Below, in pieces: positions 16,310 to 25,153 of a stretch of DNA of 64,000 nucleotides. Location: NCBI GenBank assembly GCA_019240115.1, contig JAFAYV010000082.1:1-64000 (forward strand). Direction: 5' to 3'. The notes beneath the pieces were generated by a model. The model made no database searches and was not told the DNA's origin. It saw only the letters and a list, made by a program, of their open reading frames with translations. The stretch comes from Solirubrobacterales bacterium. Lineage in GTDB: Bacteria; Actinomycetota; Thermoleophilia; Solirubrobacterales; Solirubrobacteraceae. The translations under genes and the position numbers were made by a program. Within the stretch, counting starts at the first letter, position 1. Each line of letters opens with the position of its first letter.

Positions 16310-16407
16310 AGTTGGCTCCTCGCTTGTCTCTCTGTCAAAGGTCGCGCGCGAGGCCGAGAGACAAGAAGCACCAGACGAACGAACTCGCAGCATAGCCGAC
16401 GGCGACG

Positions 16408-16413
16408 TAGAAT
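16408..16413 (+). promoter_or_regulatory. Candidate -10 element for MpsC-like gene B
   Basis: TAGAAT ends 8 bases before the GTG at 16422. The gene lacks a Shine-Dalgarno, so a leaderless transcript is likely. No convincing -35 is seen. Confidence 0.4.
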
Positions 16414-16421
16414 CCTGCGGC

Positions 16422-16841
16422 GTGCCCCCGCCCAGCGAACGCACCGCTGCGCACGAGGCTCACGGCGAGGTCGTGACGGCGATCTCCGATGGGATCGTCA
16501 AGCTGCTCAAGGACTACTACGGCAAGGGTCCGACCCAGGCCAAGACCTATTACCAGGACGACCTCGTCGTCTGCCTGCTGCGCGGCGGGTTCACCTCGGT
16601 CGAGCAGACCCTGCTCGAAGGTGGTCGGGGCGCGGCGGTGATCGAGCAGCGCATGGCCTTCCAGGAGGTGATGCGGGCCCGGTTTGAGAGCGTCATCGAG
16701 CGCGCCACGAGTCGCCGGGTGGTCGGCTTCATGTCGGGGAATCAGCAGCAGCCCGACATGATCTGCGAGGTCTTCGTTCTCGCGCCCACCAGCCTGTTCA
16801 AGGAGGCTGAGCTGCGTGAGTTCGGTCGCGGCGATCTTTGA
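16422..16841 (+). CDS. MpsC/DUF2294 family protein B
   Basis: 139 residues from a GTG at 16422. Domain sequence includes ISDGIVKLLKDYYGKGPTQA, DLVVCLLRGGFTSVEQTLLE and TSRRVVGFMSGNQQQPDMIC, which aligns along its length with protein A encoded divergently at 15935-16309. Both belong to PF10057. The start is chosen because a TAGAAT hexamer sits 8 bases before it and the upstream extension (to 16251) overlaps gene A antisense. The two paralogues share a 112-bp spacer and are probably co-regulated. Cellular role unknown. Confidence 0.75.
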   Translation: MPPPSERTAAHEAHGEVVTAISDGIVKLLKDYYGKGPTQAKTYYQDDLVVCLLRGGFTSVEQTLLEGGRGAAVIEQRMAFQEVMRARFESVIERATSRRVVGFMSGNQQQPDMICEVFVLAPTSLFKEAELREFGRGDL

Positions 16842-16979
16842 CCGACTGACGGGCACTGGCTCTTCAGACCATCGACCGACGATGCTAGAGTCGCCCGCGG
16901 AGGGCACGTCCTTGAAGTCGATCGCGGATCGGCGGCACGCTCTGACTTCCAAGAAAGGCTTCGCTCTTGGAGGTTGACG

Positions 16980-17855
16980 TTGAATCGCTCTACTGGCGGA
17001 TCCACGCCGTTCGACGAATATCAGACGGTCCTGCAGTCGACCGAAGGTGAGCGCTCGGCCGCAGCGGACGGCGCCACATCGAACGGCGACGGGCGCCGAC
17101 GCTGGCCCGCCGCCCGCCCGCGGCCAGGGGGCGTCGCATGCCTGCTCGATCATCTTCCCGATCTCGGCGATGACCTGCCCGACGCCCAGGTCGCGACCGC
17201 TCGCCGCGTGCTGACGGTGCCCGTGATCGTCCTGGACACCGGGCGCTACGATCTCGACGTCGGCCGCGAGGACCCACGCGTCACCGGCCGGCTGTTCGGG
17301 ATCCTCGTCATCCGCGGTCTTCTCGTCCGCGAGATCCACATCGCCGGACAGGCGTCGATCCACCTGTGTGGCCCCGGAGATCTTCTCGGCCACCAGCAGG
17401 ACGTCGCGAGCTCGCTGCCGACCGACGCGACGCTGACCTGCCCGGACTCAGCGGGCGTGGCCATGCTCGACGACCGCGCCGTGACCGCGATGCGTCACTG
17501 GCCGAGCATCACGTACCGCCTCTTCGAGCTGATGATGCAGCAGCTCGATCAGTCGCAGACCAGCACCGCCATCTCCGGCCTCAGCAGCGTTGAGGCCCGC
17601 CTGCTCGCGCTCTTCTGGCACCTGGCCGACCGGTGGGGGCGCCGACGAGCCGACGCCGTCACCATCGATCTTCCCCTGACCCACGAAGCCGTCGGGCAGC
17701 TCATCGGGGCTCGGCGGCCCACCGTCAGCCTCGGACTGCGCGCCCTCGACGACGAGAACCTCCTGCACCGCGACGCCGATGGCACGTGGCTGCTCGATCC
17801 CGGCTCATTGCAACGCCTCAGCGTCTGGCAGCGCAGCTGTCTATCGCGACGATGA
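16980..17855 (+). CDS. Crp/Fnr-family transcriptional regulator
   Basis: 291 residues from a TTG at 16980, which has GGAGG 6 bases upstream; a TTG at 16974 is too close to that site. The central region (about 90-190) is a cyclic-nucleotide-binding-like beta-roll with ASIHLCGPGDLLG. The C-terminus carries a Crp-type winged helix, with LPLTHEAVGQLIGARRPTVS followed by LGLRALDDENLL. The N-terminal FNR cysteine cluster is absent, so an oxygen-sensing Fe-S cluster is unlikely. The gene is followed by a repeat-rich spacer. No Crp-type operator (TGTGA-N6-TCACA) was recognised nearby, and the effector is unknown. Confidence 0.85.
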   Translation: MNRSTGGSTPFDEYQTVLQSTEGERSAAADGATSNGDGRRRWPAARPRPGGVACLLDHLPDLGDDLPDAQVATARRVLTVPVIVLDTGRYDLDVGREDPRVTGRLFGILVIRGLLVREIHIAGQASIHLCGPGDLLGHQQDVASSLPTDATLTCPDSAGVAMLDDRAVTAMRHWPSITYRLFELMMQQLDQSQTSTAISGLSSVEARLLALFWHLADRWGRRRADAVTIDLPLTHEAVGQLIGARRPTVSLGLRALDDENLLHRDADGTWLLDPGSLQRLSVWQRSCLSRR

Positions 17856-17866
17856 CAGCATCCCCC

Positions 17867-17964
17867 GGGCCGTCGACTTGACCGCGGGCCGTCGACTTGA
17901 CCGCGGGCCGTCGACGCGGCCCGAGGCGTTGACCGTACGTGGTCGGGGCGTTCACCGTACGAGG
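17867..17964. repeat. Two adjacent short tandem-repeat arrays in a convergent spacer
   Basis: The 318-bp spacer 17856-18173 holds no gene. It contains GGGCCGTCGACTTGACCGC (19 bp) twice plus an 11-bp third copy at 17867-17915, each with a GTCGAC dyad. A 22-bp unit beginning GCGTTGACCGTACG then occurs 1.8 times at 17926-17964, copies offset exactly 22 bp. They lie between two converging stop codons. Beyond 17965 nothing is recognisable. Confidence 0.75.
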
Positions 17965-18173
17965 ATGTGACCGATCAGGACACCGCGCTCCTGACCGTGT
18001 CGCTTGGCGTTCGCCCTGCCCTCCGCCTGCAGACCATCGAGCGCCGGACACCCACGCACACGGCTACCCCGTCGCTCCCGAGGCTCACTCGCGCGATCGC
18101 CGCGCATCGGTACGGGCCGGCGTACCGCCCGGTGGCATGCCGCCGACTCGCCCCGAGCGCCGCGGCGATCCGT

Positions 18174-19856
18174 CTAGCCGGTGACCGCCGCGCGCGAGGG
18201 CTCGCGCCGTCCCGGCAGGCCCCCGTCCGGTGCCAGCGCCGGCGCCACGCCGGGCTTCGCCAGGCGCGGCTCGGGGACCGGCAGCGGGTGGCACGTCTTG
18301 TCCCACTCCGCGTTGGGCCTTCGCGCCGGGAGGGTGCCGACGGCGAGGTAGGCGGCGATCGTGCCATCGACGCATCGGTCGCCCGAGAGCGAGTCGGCGT
18401 GGGTGGTGCCGCCGGGTTCGGCGAGCAGCACCGAGCGGGGAAACAGCCGGCGCACCTCAAGGCTGCCCTCGAACGGCGTGGCGGCGTCGAGCGTCTCGTC
18501 GATCAGCAGCGCGTTGGCGATCCCGCCGCCGTTGATCTGCACGGGCGTCGACGACGGCGGACGCCAGTAGCTGCACGGGCCGTTGAACCACGCGTTCGCC
18601 CAGGTGATGAACGGAGCGGAGCGGTTGACCCGCGTGTTGTCGGCGAGAACCGTGCCGATCGAGTGCGGCCACGGGGCGTCCGAGCACTGCACGGCGAGGT
18701 ACGCGGCGAGCGAGTTGTCATCGCTCGGGCTGTCGGTCGCCCGATACGCCGCCACGAGAGCGTTGCCGGTCCTGACGCCCGGGTGGTGCACCCAGCCGGC
18801 GAACAGCGCGCCGAGGCCGAGCCAGGTCTGCTCGTAGTAGCCCGCCTGCAGGAAGATGTCGGTCCACTCGTCGGGACCCACCTGTCCCCGGATCGGCTTG
18901 GCGGCGAGAGCCGCCTTGACGGCGTAGAACCGGCGCGAGACCGCGGCGCGCGTCGCGCCGAGGCGGTAGAAGCGGTGGTGCTTGGCCAGCCAGGCGAACC
19001 AGATGTTGACGTTGCGCTCGAACGCCGGGTCCTGGGCGAGATTGGACCCGTACCAGACCCCGCGCGGATCGACGTTGCTGTCGAGGATCAGTCGCCTGAC
19101 GTTCGCCGGGAACAGCGTCGCGTACACCTGGCCGAGGTAGGTGCCGTAGGAGAAGCCGTAGTAGGTGATCTCAGGGACGCCGAGCGCGGCGCGGATCGCG
19201 TCCATGTCGCGCGCCGAGTCGATCGTCGTGTCGTTGTCGAGGATCGCGGTCTGCTGGGCGCCGTGGCTGACGCACGCCCTGGCGTAGGCGTCCGAACGCG
19301 ACAGCCAGTAGTGCAGCAGGCTCTTGGTGCGCGGGGTGTAGTCGCGGCGGTCCGGGCCCTGGAAGTTGCGCTGACAGCGCACCGGCTCGCTCGACCCGGT
19401 GCCGCGCGGGTCGAAGCCGATCCAGTCGTAGTCGGCGGCGGCGGCGTCGTAGCGCTCGTGCGTCAGCGTGGCCGCGAGCTCGGCACTGAGGTCGAGTCCC
19501 GAGGCGCCCGGGCCGCCCGGATTGGTGAGGACGACGCCCTGGTAGTCGGCGGCCGCGGAGCTGTGCGCGAGCACCGAGACGGCGAGCGAGATGTGCGGGC
19601 CGGTCGGATCGGCGTAGTCGATCGGCACCGACACCGTGCCGCACTGCGCGCCGAGCCGCTTCAGGATCGCGTCCTTGCACGGGCCCCACGGGATCGTGCC
19701 CGTCCCGGGGAGCACGACGTGGGGGCGCTGGGCCGCCGCTGGTGGCACCGCCCGAGCCCGCCGCGGCGGAGCGTGGCGGTTGGCGGCCCCGGCGGTCGAG
19801 GTCATCAGCGCCAGCGCAGCGGCGATGGCGCCGAGAACGCCGATCACGCGATTCAT
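18174..19856 (-). CDS. Secreted alpha/beta-hydrolase, TAP-like tripeptidyl aminopeptidase family
   Basis: 560 residues with a Sec signal peptide (MNRVIGVLGAIAAALALMTS, cleavage after TAGA near residue 24). Oxyanion region NPGGPGASG lies near 112-120 and nucleophile Ser236 in YYGFSYGTYLG. The TAP-like C-terminal domain has Asp in IDETLDAATPFEG and His in GGTTHADSLSG. Relatives are the Streptomyces SlpD/SlpE and tripeptidyl aminopeptidases, which trim peptides outside the cell; others are esterases. Length is usual for the family. The ATG at 19856 precedes the signal sequence directly. The ohr gene lies 29 bp upstream on the same strand, so read-through is possible. Confidence 0.88.
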   Translation of the reverse strand: MNRVIGVLGAIAAALALMTSTAGAANRHAPPRRARAVPPAAAQRPHVVLPGTGTIPWGPCKDAILKRLGAQCGTVSVPIDYADPTGPHISLAVSVLAHSSAAADYQGVVLTNPGGPGASGLDLSAELAATLTHERYDAAAADYDWIGFDPRGTGSSEPVRCQRNFQGPDRRDYTPRTKSLLHYWLSRSDAYARACVSHGAQQTAILDNDTTIDSARDMDAIRAALGVPEITYYGFSYGTYLGQVYATLFPANVRRLILDSNVDPRGVWYGSNLAQDPAFERNVNIWFAWLAKHHRFYRLGATRAAVSRRFYAVKAALAAKPIRGQVGPDEWTDIFLQAGYYEQTWLGLGALFAGWVHHPGVRTGNALVAAYRATDSPSDDNSLAAYLAVQCSDAPWPHSIGTVLADNTRVNRSAPFITWANAWFNGPCSYWRPPSSTPVQINGGGIANALLIDETLDAATPFEGSLEVRRLFPRSVLLAEPGGTTHADSLSGDRCVDGTIAAYLAVGTLPARRPNAEWDKTCHPLPVPEPRLAKPGVAPALAPDGGLPGRREPSRAAVTG

Positions 19857-19885
19857 AAGTCGGGCCGGCGGCTCGAGCCGTGCCC

Positions 19886-20317
19886 TTAGTCGAGGGACTG
19901 GCCGTTGGCGGTGAGCGCGACCTCGATGTTGCCGCGCGTGGCGTTGGAATAGGGGCAGACCTGGTGGGCCGACCGGACGAGCGCCACCGCCTGGTCGCCC
20001 TCGAGCGAGGGCAGCGTGACGTCGAGCTTCACCGCGAGCCGGAACGCCTTGCCCTCGGGCACCAGCGACACCGCCGAGTCGACCTCGGCGTCGGCGGCCT
20101 CCACCCGCTCGCGTGCAGCGACGAGGTTCAGGGCGCCCTCGAAGCAGGCGGCGTAGCCGACCGCGAACAGCTGCTCGGGATTGGTGCCGTTGCCGTCGCC
20201 GCCCATCTCGTTGGGCAGCCCGAGATCGACCTCGAGCTTGCCGTCGCTCGAGCGACCGTGGCCGCCGTCGCGTCCTCCGGTGACATGGGCCTGCGCGGTG
20301 TAGGTGGGATCGGCCAC
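19886..20317 (-). CDS. ohr: Organic hydroperoxide resistance protein (Ohr/OsmC family)
   Basis: 143 residues from a GTG at 20317 with GAGGAG 7 bases upstream. Both redox cysteines are present, Cys58 in GYAACFEGALN and Cys121 in HQVCPYSNATRGN. The latter context is the Ohr rather than OsmC signature. Ohr is a cytoplasmic thiol peroxidase that reduces fatty-acid and other organic hydroperoxides using lipoylated partners. No OhrR repressor gene is adjacent. The longer frame starting at 20362 is less likely because it lacks a ribosome binding site. Confidence 0.92.
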   Translation of the reverse strand: MADPTYTAQAHVTGGRDGGHGRSSDGKLEVDLGLPNEMGGDGNGTNPEQLFAVGYAACFEGALNLVAARERVEAADAEVDSAVSLVPEGKAFRLAVKLDVTLPSLEGDQAVALVRSAHQVCPYSNATRGNIEVALTANGQSLD

Positions 20318-20684
20318 GGGTTCTCCTCGGTTCGGCGGCGGGACGGGCGACAGCTTATCCACGTCGGTCCGGTGAGCGTTGCGTCACATGAGAAGGCCCG
20401 GCGGGGCAGTGGTGATCCGCCGGCGCCGCGCCGCGCTCACCGACCGGGTAGGGCATGCCTCCTGCCAAAGCTCGGCGGACTTCTGCACGGAGGCGAGAGA
20501 CTGCGAACCACGATCCGTAGCATCACGCGAAAGGTCTCTACCAGCGACCTGAGAGATCATCATCCCGCGCCGACACACAGAGCCGCACCCGTCCGACACC
20601 TCCGAGCCGGAGGTAACGCAAACCTTTGCAGGCGGAGAGCCTGGTGTCGGCGACTGGGACGAGCGGTACGCCGGCACCGAACAG
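20318..20684. other. Spacer between ohr and the methyltransferase
   Basis: 367 bp without a complete gene. The part from 20553 onward is open in the methyltransferase frame and from about 20649 clearly encodes its conserved N-terminus, but contains no ATG, GTG or TTG in that frame. No riboswitch could be identified; a CTGAGA near 20549 lacks the rest of a TPP element. Confidence 0.6.
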
Positions 20685-21257
20685 GTGTGGAGCGGTCAAC
20701 CGAATGCGGTGCTCGTCGCCGAAGCGGGCGTCCTCTCGCCGCGTCGGGTGCTGGATGTCGGCTGCGGCGAAGGAGCAGACGCGATCTGGCTCGCCAGCCG
20801 AGGCTGGCAGGTCACCGCGCTCGACGTATCGAGGGTGGCATTGCAGCGGGCCGAGGCAGCCGCTCGACAGGCGGGTGTGGAAGTGGAATGGATGCACACC
20901 GGCCTGCTTGAGGCGCCGCTGCCGAAAGGCGCCTTTGATCTGGTGTCCGCGCAATACCCGGCGCTGCGGCGTACCCCGACCCGCGAGGCCGAACGTTCGC
21001 TGCTGGCCGCCGTCGCCCCCGCAGGACGCCTTCTCGTGGTGCACCACCTACTCACCGACGCGGCGATGGAGCGCGCCAAAGCTCATGGGTTCAACCCGGG
21101 CGACTACGTCAGCCCCAGCGATGTCGCTTCTCTCCTTGACGAACACTGGCAGGTCCAGTCCGCCGGACAGCGTCCTCGCGATCTCAGCGCAGGCGCGGGC
21201 GTCCACCACACTCACGACGTCGTCCTACACGCCCAGCGCCTGCTGAGTAGCCCCTGA
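20685..21257 (+). CDS. Class I SAM-dependent methyltransferase, start unclear
   Basis: 190 residues counted from a GTG at 20685. SAM motif I is RVLDVGCGEGADAIWLA, with motif II VTALDVS and an HHLLTDAAMERAKAHGFNPG region, as in the tellurite-resistance/thiopurine-like methyltransferase group. The GTG is almost certainly internal. Directly upstream, in frame, the sequence reads GDWDERYAGTEQ, the conserved N-terminal motif of this family, yet between the stop at 20550-20552 and 20685 there is no ATG, GTG or TTG. Either a non-canonical start (an ATC run at about 20556) is used, or the 5' end has been damaged and the gene is a recent pseudogene. The substrate is not identifiable. Confidence 0.7.
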   Translation: MWSGQPNAVLVAEAGVLSPRRVLDVGCGEGADAIWLASRGWQVTALDVSRVALQRAEAAARQAGVEVEWMHTGLLEAPLPKGAFDLVSAQYPALRRTPTREAERSLLAAVAPAGRLLVVHHLLTDAAMERAKAHGFNPGDYVSPSDVASLLDEHWQVQSAGQRPRDLSAGAGVHHTHDVVLHAQRLLSSP

Positions 21258-21501
21258 CGCCGAATACTCGGGGTCCCGACCGCGAACCCCAGAGCGCCCA
21301 ACGTCTCGTCGGCGTCTCCTCGACATACCACTCCTGGATGAGCTGTCCTGCGCAGCATCCCAGCCGATCCCAGACCAGCTGCGCGCCTGGAACCGCACCC
21401 TCCATCCAGCATGTGGCCGGGCGAGGCAGGACAGCGCCCAGCAGCGCGAGAAGGATGACCGCGACAACGGCCCACGGACCGTGCTCTTCGCGAGACCGCA
21501 T
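21184..21501 (-). CDS. Possible small membrane-anchored or secreted protein
   Basis: A 105-residue frame with a plausible export segment (WAVVAVILLALLGAVLPRPA then TC) after MRSREEHGP, and further cysteines in LGCCAG. The ATG at 21501 has a weak GAGG site 7 bases upstream. No family is recognised. Its end overlaps the methyltransferase gene antisense by 74 bp, which lowers confidence. The remaining spacer up to 21690 holds nothing else that I can support. Confidence 0.3.
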   Translation of the reverse strand: MRSREEHGPWAVVAVILLALLGAVLPRPATCWMEGAVPGAQLVWDRLGCCAGQLIQEWYVEETPTRRWALWGSRSGPRVFGVRGYSAGAGRVGRRRECGGRPRLR

Positions 21502-21689
21502 GACCGCCTCGGGGGTTACGCAAACATGACTGGACGGGCCGCCAGGGCGTCTGTCAGCCGGCGTCGGGGGGCGCCGCCGCGCGCGCGATCATCCGGCGCG
21601 GGGTGTCGCCGGCGGGCGTGTCGGCGAGCGGCCTCCTCGAGGCGCGAACGCGCCGCGGATGCCACCCGATTACAGTCGTCGATCCGACG

Positions 21690-22256
21690 ATGGCTGCGAC
21701 CCTCTACATCGACGTCGGTTCACCGTTCGTCTATCTGGCGTTGGAGCGGCTTGACCGCTTCGACTTCGGCGAGATCGCGCTGCGGCCGGTCTCGCTCGGG
21801 GCGCTGTTCAAGTACGCCGGGCGCTCGTCGTGGGGTCTGAGCGCACGCCGAGAGGTGGGGATGGCCGAGGTGCAGGCGCGGGCACGCGTCTACGGCCTGC
21901 CGCCCGTACGGTGGCCCGACGGCTGGCCGAGCAACTACCTGCATGCCAATCGTGCGGCCGTGACCGCCGAGCAGTTGGGAAGGCTCGAGGCGTTCGTCGT
22001 CACCGCGCTGCGGGCCGGGTTCGTCGACGGTGCGGATCTCGGCGAGGACGAGACCGTGCTCGATGTCGCCGAGCGCGCCGGCCTCGACCGCGCCACGGTG
22101 CAACGGCTCATCGACGAGCCGGCGGTGAAGGACCGTCTGCGCGAGTACACCGACGCCGCCTTCGCTGCCGGTGTGCGGGGCGTTCCGACGCTTGCGATCG
22201 GCGGCCACCTGTTCTGGGGAGACGATCAGCTCGAGATCGCGGCGGCCAACACGTAA
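21690..22256 (+). CDS. DsbA-family / 2-hydroxychromene-2-carboxylate isomerase-like protein
   Basis: 188 residues starting MAATLYIDVGSPFVYLALER (ATG at 21690, preceded by a TACAGT hexamer at 21671). The thioredoxin-like fold with a helical insertion and the C-terminal GVRGVPTLAIGGHLFWGDDQ (cis-Pro in GVPT) identify the DsbA/HCCA-isomerase family. The CxxC of true DsbA is replaced by SPF, as in the glutathione-using isomerase branch and in FrnE-like proteins of uncertain role. It is cytoplasmic, with no signal peptide. An in-frame GTG at 21603 would add 29 unlike residues and is rejected. The substrate is unknown. Confidence 0.8.
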   Translation: MAATLYIDVGSPFVYLALERLDRFDFGEIALRPVSLGALFKYAGRSSWGLSARREVGMAEVQARARVYGLPPVRWPDGWPSNYLHANRAAVTAEQLGRLEAFVVTALRAGFVDGADLGEDETVLDVAERAGLDRATVQRLIDEPAVKDRLREYTDAAFAAGVRGVPTLAIGGHLFWGDDQLEIAAANT

Positions 22257-22507
22257 GCCGCTGGCTCCGCCGTCAGGGCGCATGACGCCGACCCCAGCCG
22301 GGCCGGAGCCGCGCGCCGCTCTCAAGGAGCACGTCTCGCAGCGCGCCGCGCGGGCGGACCGACAGAGACCCCGCGGATCACCCCCGGCAGCCGCTCGTCA
22401 TCGATCTCTCTGACCGACCGATCGCGTCGTCGACGTCCTACGTGAGTGAGGGGAAGCGTCGCCGGCGATGTCACGCGCGCTGAACCGCTGCGCACGCCGT
22501 CGTGCAT

Positions 22508-24823
22508 CTACGCGGCCTGCCGGGCGGGAGTGCTCGGCAGCGGGTGCGCGATCATCTCCAATTCGTCGGCCGGCTTGGCCCTGCTGATCAGGTAGCCCTG
22601 CACCAGGTCGCACTCGAGGCTGGTGAGCAGGCGGAGGCAATGATCGTCCTCGACACCTTCGGCCACCACCCGCAGACCGAGTGCGTGCGCGAGCTCCACG
22701 GTCGCGCGCACCAGCGCCAGGTCACGGCCGCCCCGGTTCTCGGCCAGGTGGGTGATGAAGCTGCGGTCCAGCTTCAGCTCGCCGACGGCAAGGCTGCCGA
22801 GGTAGGCCAGCGAGGTGAACCCAGCGCCGAAGTCGTCGACCGAGACCACCAGCCCGAGGTCATGAAGGCGCTGGATCGCGCGCTGGCAGAGCTCGAAGTC
22901 GGCGATCGCCGTCGTTTCGGTGATCTCCACGACCAGGGCATCGGGCGTGAGCGCGTGGCGGCGCAGCAGGGCGGCGACGCGGTCCGGCAGGCCGGGATCG
23001 AGAAGGTCGGAGGTCGAGATGTTCACCGAGACGTTGATCCGGTGCCCGTCGGTACGCCAGGCGGCACACTGGGCCAGAGCCTGGTCGAGCACGAGTGTGG
23101 TCAGCGCGCTCATCAGTCCAGCCTCCTCCGCCAAGGCGATGAACTCCAGCGGGGGGACGAACCCCAGGCGGGGGTGGATCCAGCGCACCAGCGCCTCGAC
23201 CGAGCCGACCGTCCCGTCGGTGAGGTCGACCTGGGGCTGATAGTGCAGCTGCAGGTCGCGTCGCTCGATGGCGTCGCGCAGTTCCTGGACCAGTCGCATC
23301 CGGTTGGCGGCGCCGTCAAGATCTTCCTGGTAGATGGCAAACCGCTTGCCCTCGGTCTTGGCGCGGTACATCGCCAGATCGGCGCAGCGCACCAGATCGT
23401 CGGCGTCGGCGGCGTCGTCGGGCAGCACCGCGATGCCGATGCTGGCGCCGATATGGACCCGGATCGCGTCGAGCACGAACGGCTCCTCGATCCGCCCCGT
23501 GAGCCGGCCGGCGACGGTGGCGGCATAGTCGGCACCGGCGTCCGGCAGCGCCACCGCGAACTCGTCGCCACCCAGCCGAACGACCAGGTCCGAGGTGCGC
23601 AGCGAGCTCTGTAACCGGCTGCCCAGCTGGCGGAGCAGCTCGTCGCCGATCGGATGGCCGAAGGAGTCGTTGACCTCCTTGAAGCGGTCAAGATCGACGA
23701 ACAGGAAGGCCAGGCTGCGCGCCACGGCGTCCGGATCGGCCTGCTCGTCGATGAACGCGTCGAGCAGCGCCACGAGCGCGCGGCGGTTGCCCAGCCCGGT
23801 CAGCTGGTCGGTGATCGCTTCACGCCGGCGCTGCTCGGTCAGAGTCCGCAGGCCCAGCAGCGACAGCGCCGAGCGTGTGCCGGCGACGACCAGCGTGGCG
23901 CCGGCCAGCGCCAGCGACACGCGGCCGACGTGGTGCAGCGAACCCACGAACAGGATGGCCAGTGCCGCGGCGGCGGCCAACGCCGGGAGCATGAACCCGG
24001 GGGGCTCCGGCACCAGCGCCGGGCGGACGGGCGGGGTTCTGACCCAGACCGCGATCGACACCACCAGAATCGACAGCGGCCACGCGACCGCGTTGAACAC
24101 CGTGCCCACGAAGGCGGTCGAGCCGATCACGTTGAACAGGTCGCCGACGGCGATGAGCGCATACCCCGCCGACAGCAGCAGCCAAGGCAGCTTGCGCGTG
24201 CCGGAGACGACGGCGGCGCCCCCGACGACGAGACCGAGCAGCAGGACATCACCGATCGGGTAGGCGAGGTTGACGGCTACCCCGGCCACGTTGCCGTCCG
24301 CGTGGTGCAACGCGGTCGAAAAGGCGAACGTCGCGAACAGCGCTCCCGCCCCCAGCCCGGCGACCGCGCCGTCCAGCCAGCTGGCGAGGCTCAGCCGTCT
24401 GACCTGGCGGCGCAGCAGAAGCATCAACGCGGCGTAGGTGATTGGATAGAAGGTCAGATAGAACGCATCGGCGACCGACGGTGACGGCGGCGTGGCGCCT
24501 CCCAGCGACAGCACGGTCAGCGCGGTGTCACCGGCCGCCCAGCTGAGCAGCCCGGCGCCGAGCAGCACCGGCACGGCCCGGTTGCGCCGCTGGGTGACGG
24601 CCCGCAGCAGGCACATCACGCCGGCGACCGCCTCGAAGCCGTCCACGCCCCACCCGGTGAGCCACGGCCAGGCGACCCCGGCCAGCTCCACGCCCACATA
24701 GCCGACCGCCAGCGCTGCAAGCACGCCGTAGACGGGCCACACGAAGGCCGGAGCGCGATCCTCCGCGCGCCGGCGCCGCGCCCCAACGCCCGACACCGGG
24801 CGCCTGGTGTCCCCGCCGATCAT
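22508..24823 (-). CDS. Membrane-bound GGDEF-EAL protein (diguanylate cyclase/phosphodiesterase)
   Basis: 771 residues from the ATG at 24823. The first ~300 residues carry about eight hydrophobic helices forming a membrane sensor. GGDEF domain: RLGGDEFAVAL with an RTSD inhibitory site five residues before GGDEF, and FVDLDRFKEVNDSFGH. EAL domain: VEALVRW, NVSVNIS, EITET, DDFGAGFTSLAYL, KLDRSF, AEGVEDD and QGY are all present, so both synthesis and hydrolysis of cyclic di-GMP look possible. The frame remains open to 25075, but that extension is low-complexity and overlaps tandem repeats. The gene is single; the signal is unknown. Confidence 0.9.
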   Translation of the reverse strand: MIGGDTRRPVSGVGARRRRAEDRAPAFVWPVYGVLAALAVGYVGVELAGVAWPWLTGWGVDGFEAVAGVMCLLRAVTQRRNRAVPVLLGAGLLSWAAGDTALTVLSLGGATPPSPSVADAFYLTFYPITYAALMLLLRRQVRRLSLASWLDGAVAGLGAGALFATFAFSTALHHADGNVAGVAVNLAYPIGDVLLLGLVVGGAAVVSGTRKLPWLLLSAGYALIAVGDLFNVIGSTAFVGTVFNAVAWPLSILVVSIAVWVRTPPVRPALVPEPPGFMLPALAAAAALAILFVGSLHHVGRVSLALAGATLVVAGTRSALSLLGLRTLTEQRRREAITDQLTGLGNRRALVALLDAFIDEQADPDAVARSLAFLFVDLDRFKEVNDSFGHPIGDELLRQLGSRLQSSLRTSDLVVRLGGDEFAVALPDAGADYAATVAGRLTGRIEEPFVLDAIRVHIGASIGIAVLPDDAADADDLVRCADLAMYRAKTEGKRFAIYQEDLDGAANRMRLVQELRDAIERRDLQLHYQPQVDLTDGTVGSVEALVRWIHPRLGFVPPLEFIALAEEAGLMSALTTLVLDQALAQCAAWRTDGHRINVSVNISTSDLLDPGLPDRVAALLRRHALTPDALVVEITETTAIADFELCQRAIQRLHDLGLVVSVDDFGAGFTSLAYLGSLAVGELKLDRSFITHLAENRGGRDLALVRATVELAHALGLRVVAEGVEDDHCLRLLTSLECDLVQGYLISRAKPADELEMIAHPLPSTPARQAA

Positions 24824-25041
24824 CGTCTCTGGTCTCCCGCTGTCATTCCCCGACGTTGAAGATGCATCCTCGAGGCGTCGCATCGGCCGATCCGCCCGAA
24901 GACTTGCAGTCGAACATCCGCCGACTGGCCGAACGTCCGACCGCCGGTCCTCGCCGCCCCCGGTGCGACCCCCGTTGCGGGTCCCGCCACGCTCGGTGCA
25001 AGCAGGCCTCGTCACGGCCATGTTTCGGGATACGCCGTCGA

Positions 25042-25097
25042 GGCCATGGCGCTGATGCCGGCTGTCCGCGGCCATGGCCCTGATGCCGGCTGACCGG
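25042..25097. repeat. 28-bp tandem duplication
   Basis: Two copies of a 28-bp unit beginning GGCCATGGCGCTGATGCCGG, at 25042-25069 and 25070-25097, differing at a few positions. They lie upstream of the GGDEF-EAL gene. Confidence 0.8.
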
Positions 25098-25153
25098 CCT
25101 GACCCCCAACGGTCTGTCGCGGAGACCGAGCCTGCTGGCCCTGGATGATGTCG

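Noticed and set aside
17967-19889. 640-codon open frame on the plus strand
   Set aside because: Antisense to a clear signal-peptide-bearing TAP-like hydrolase; low-complexity Arg/Val/Gly-rich composition typical of a high-GC shadow.
20540-20640. Riboswitch (TPP or cyclic di-GMP) before the methyltransferase
   Set aside because: A lone CTGAGA and a CGCAAACC fragment are present, but the remaining conserved elements and pairings are missing.
24824-25075. N-terminal extension of the GGDEF-EAL protein to 25075
   Set aside because: The added 84 residues are low-complexity, overlap a tandem duplication and precede no ribosome binding site; the ATG at 24823 comes just before the membrane region.
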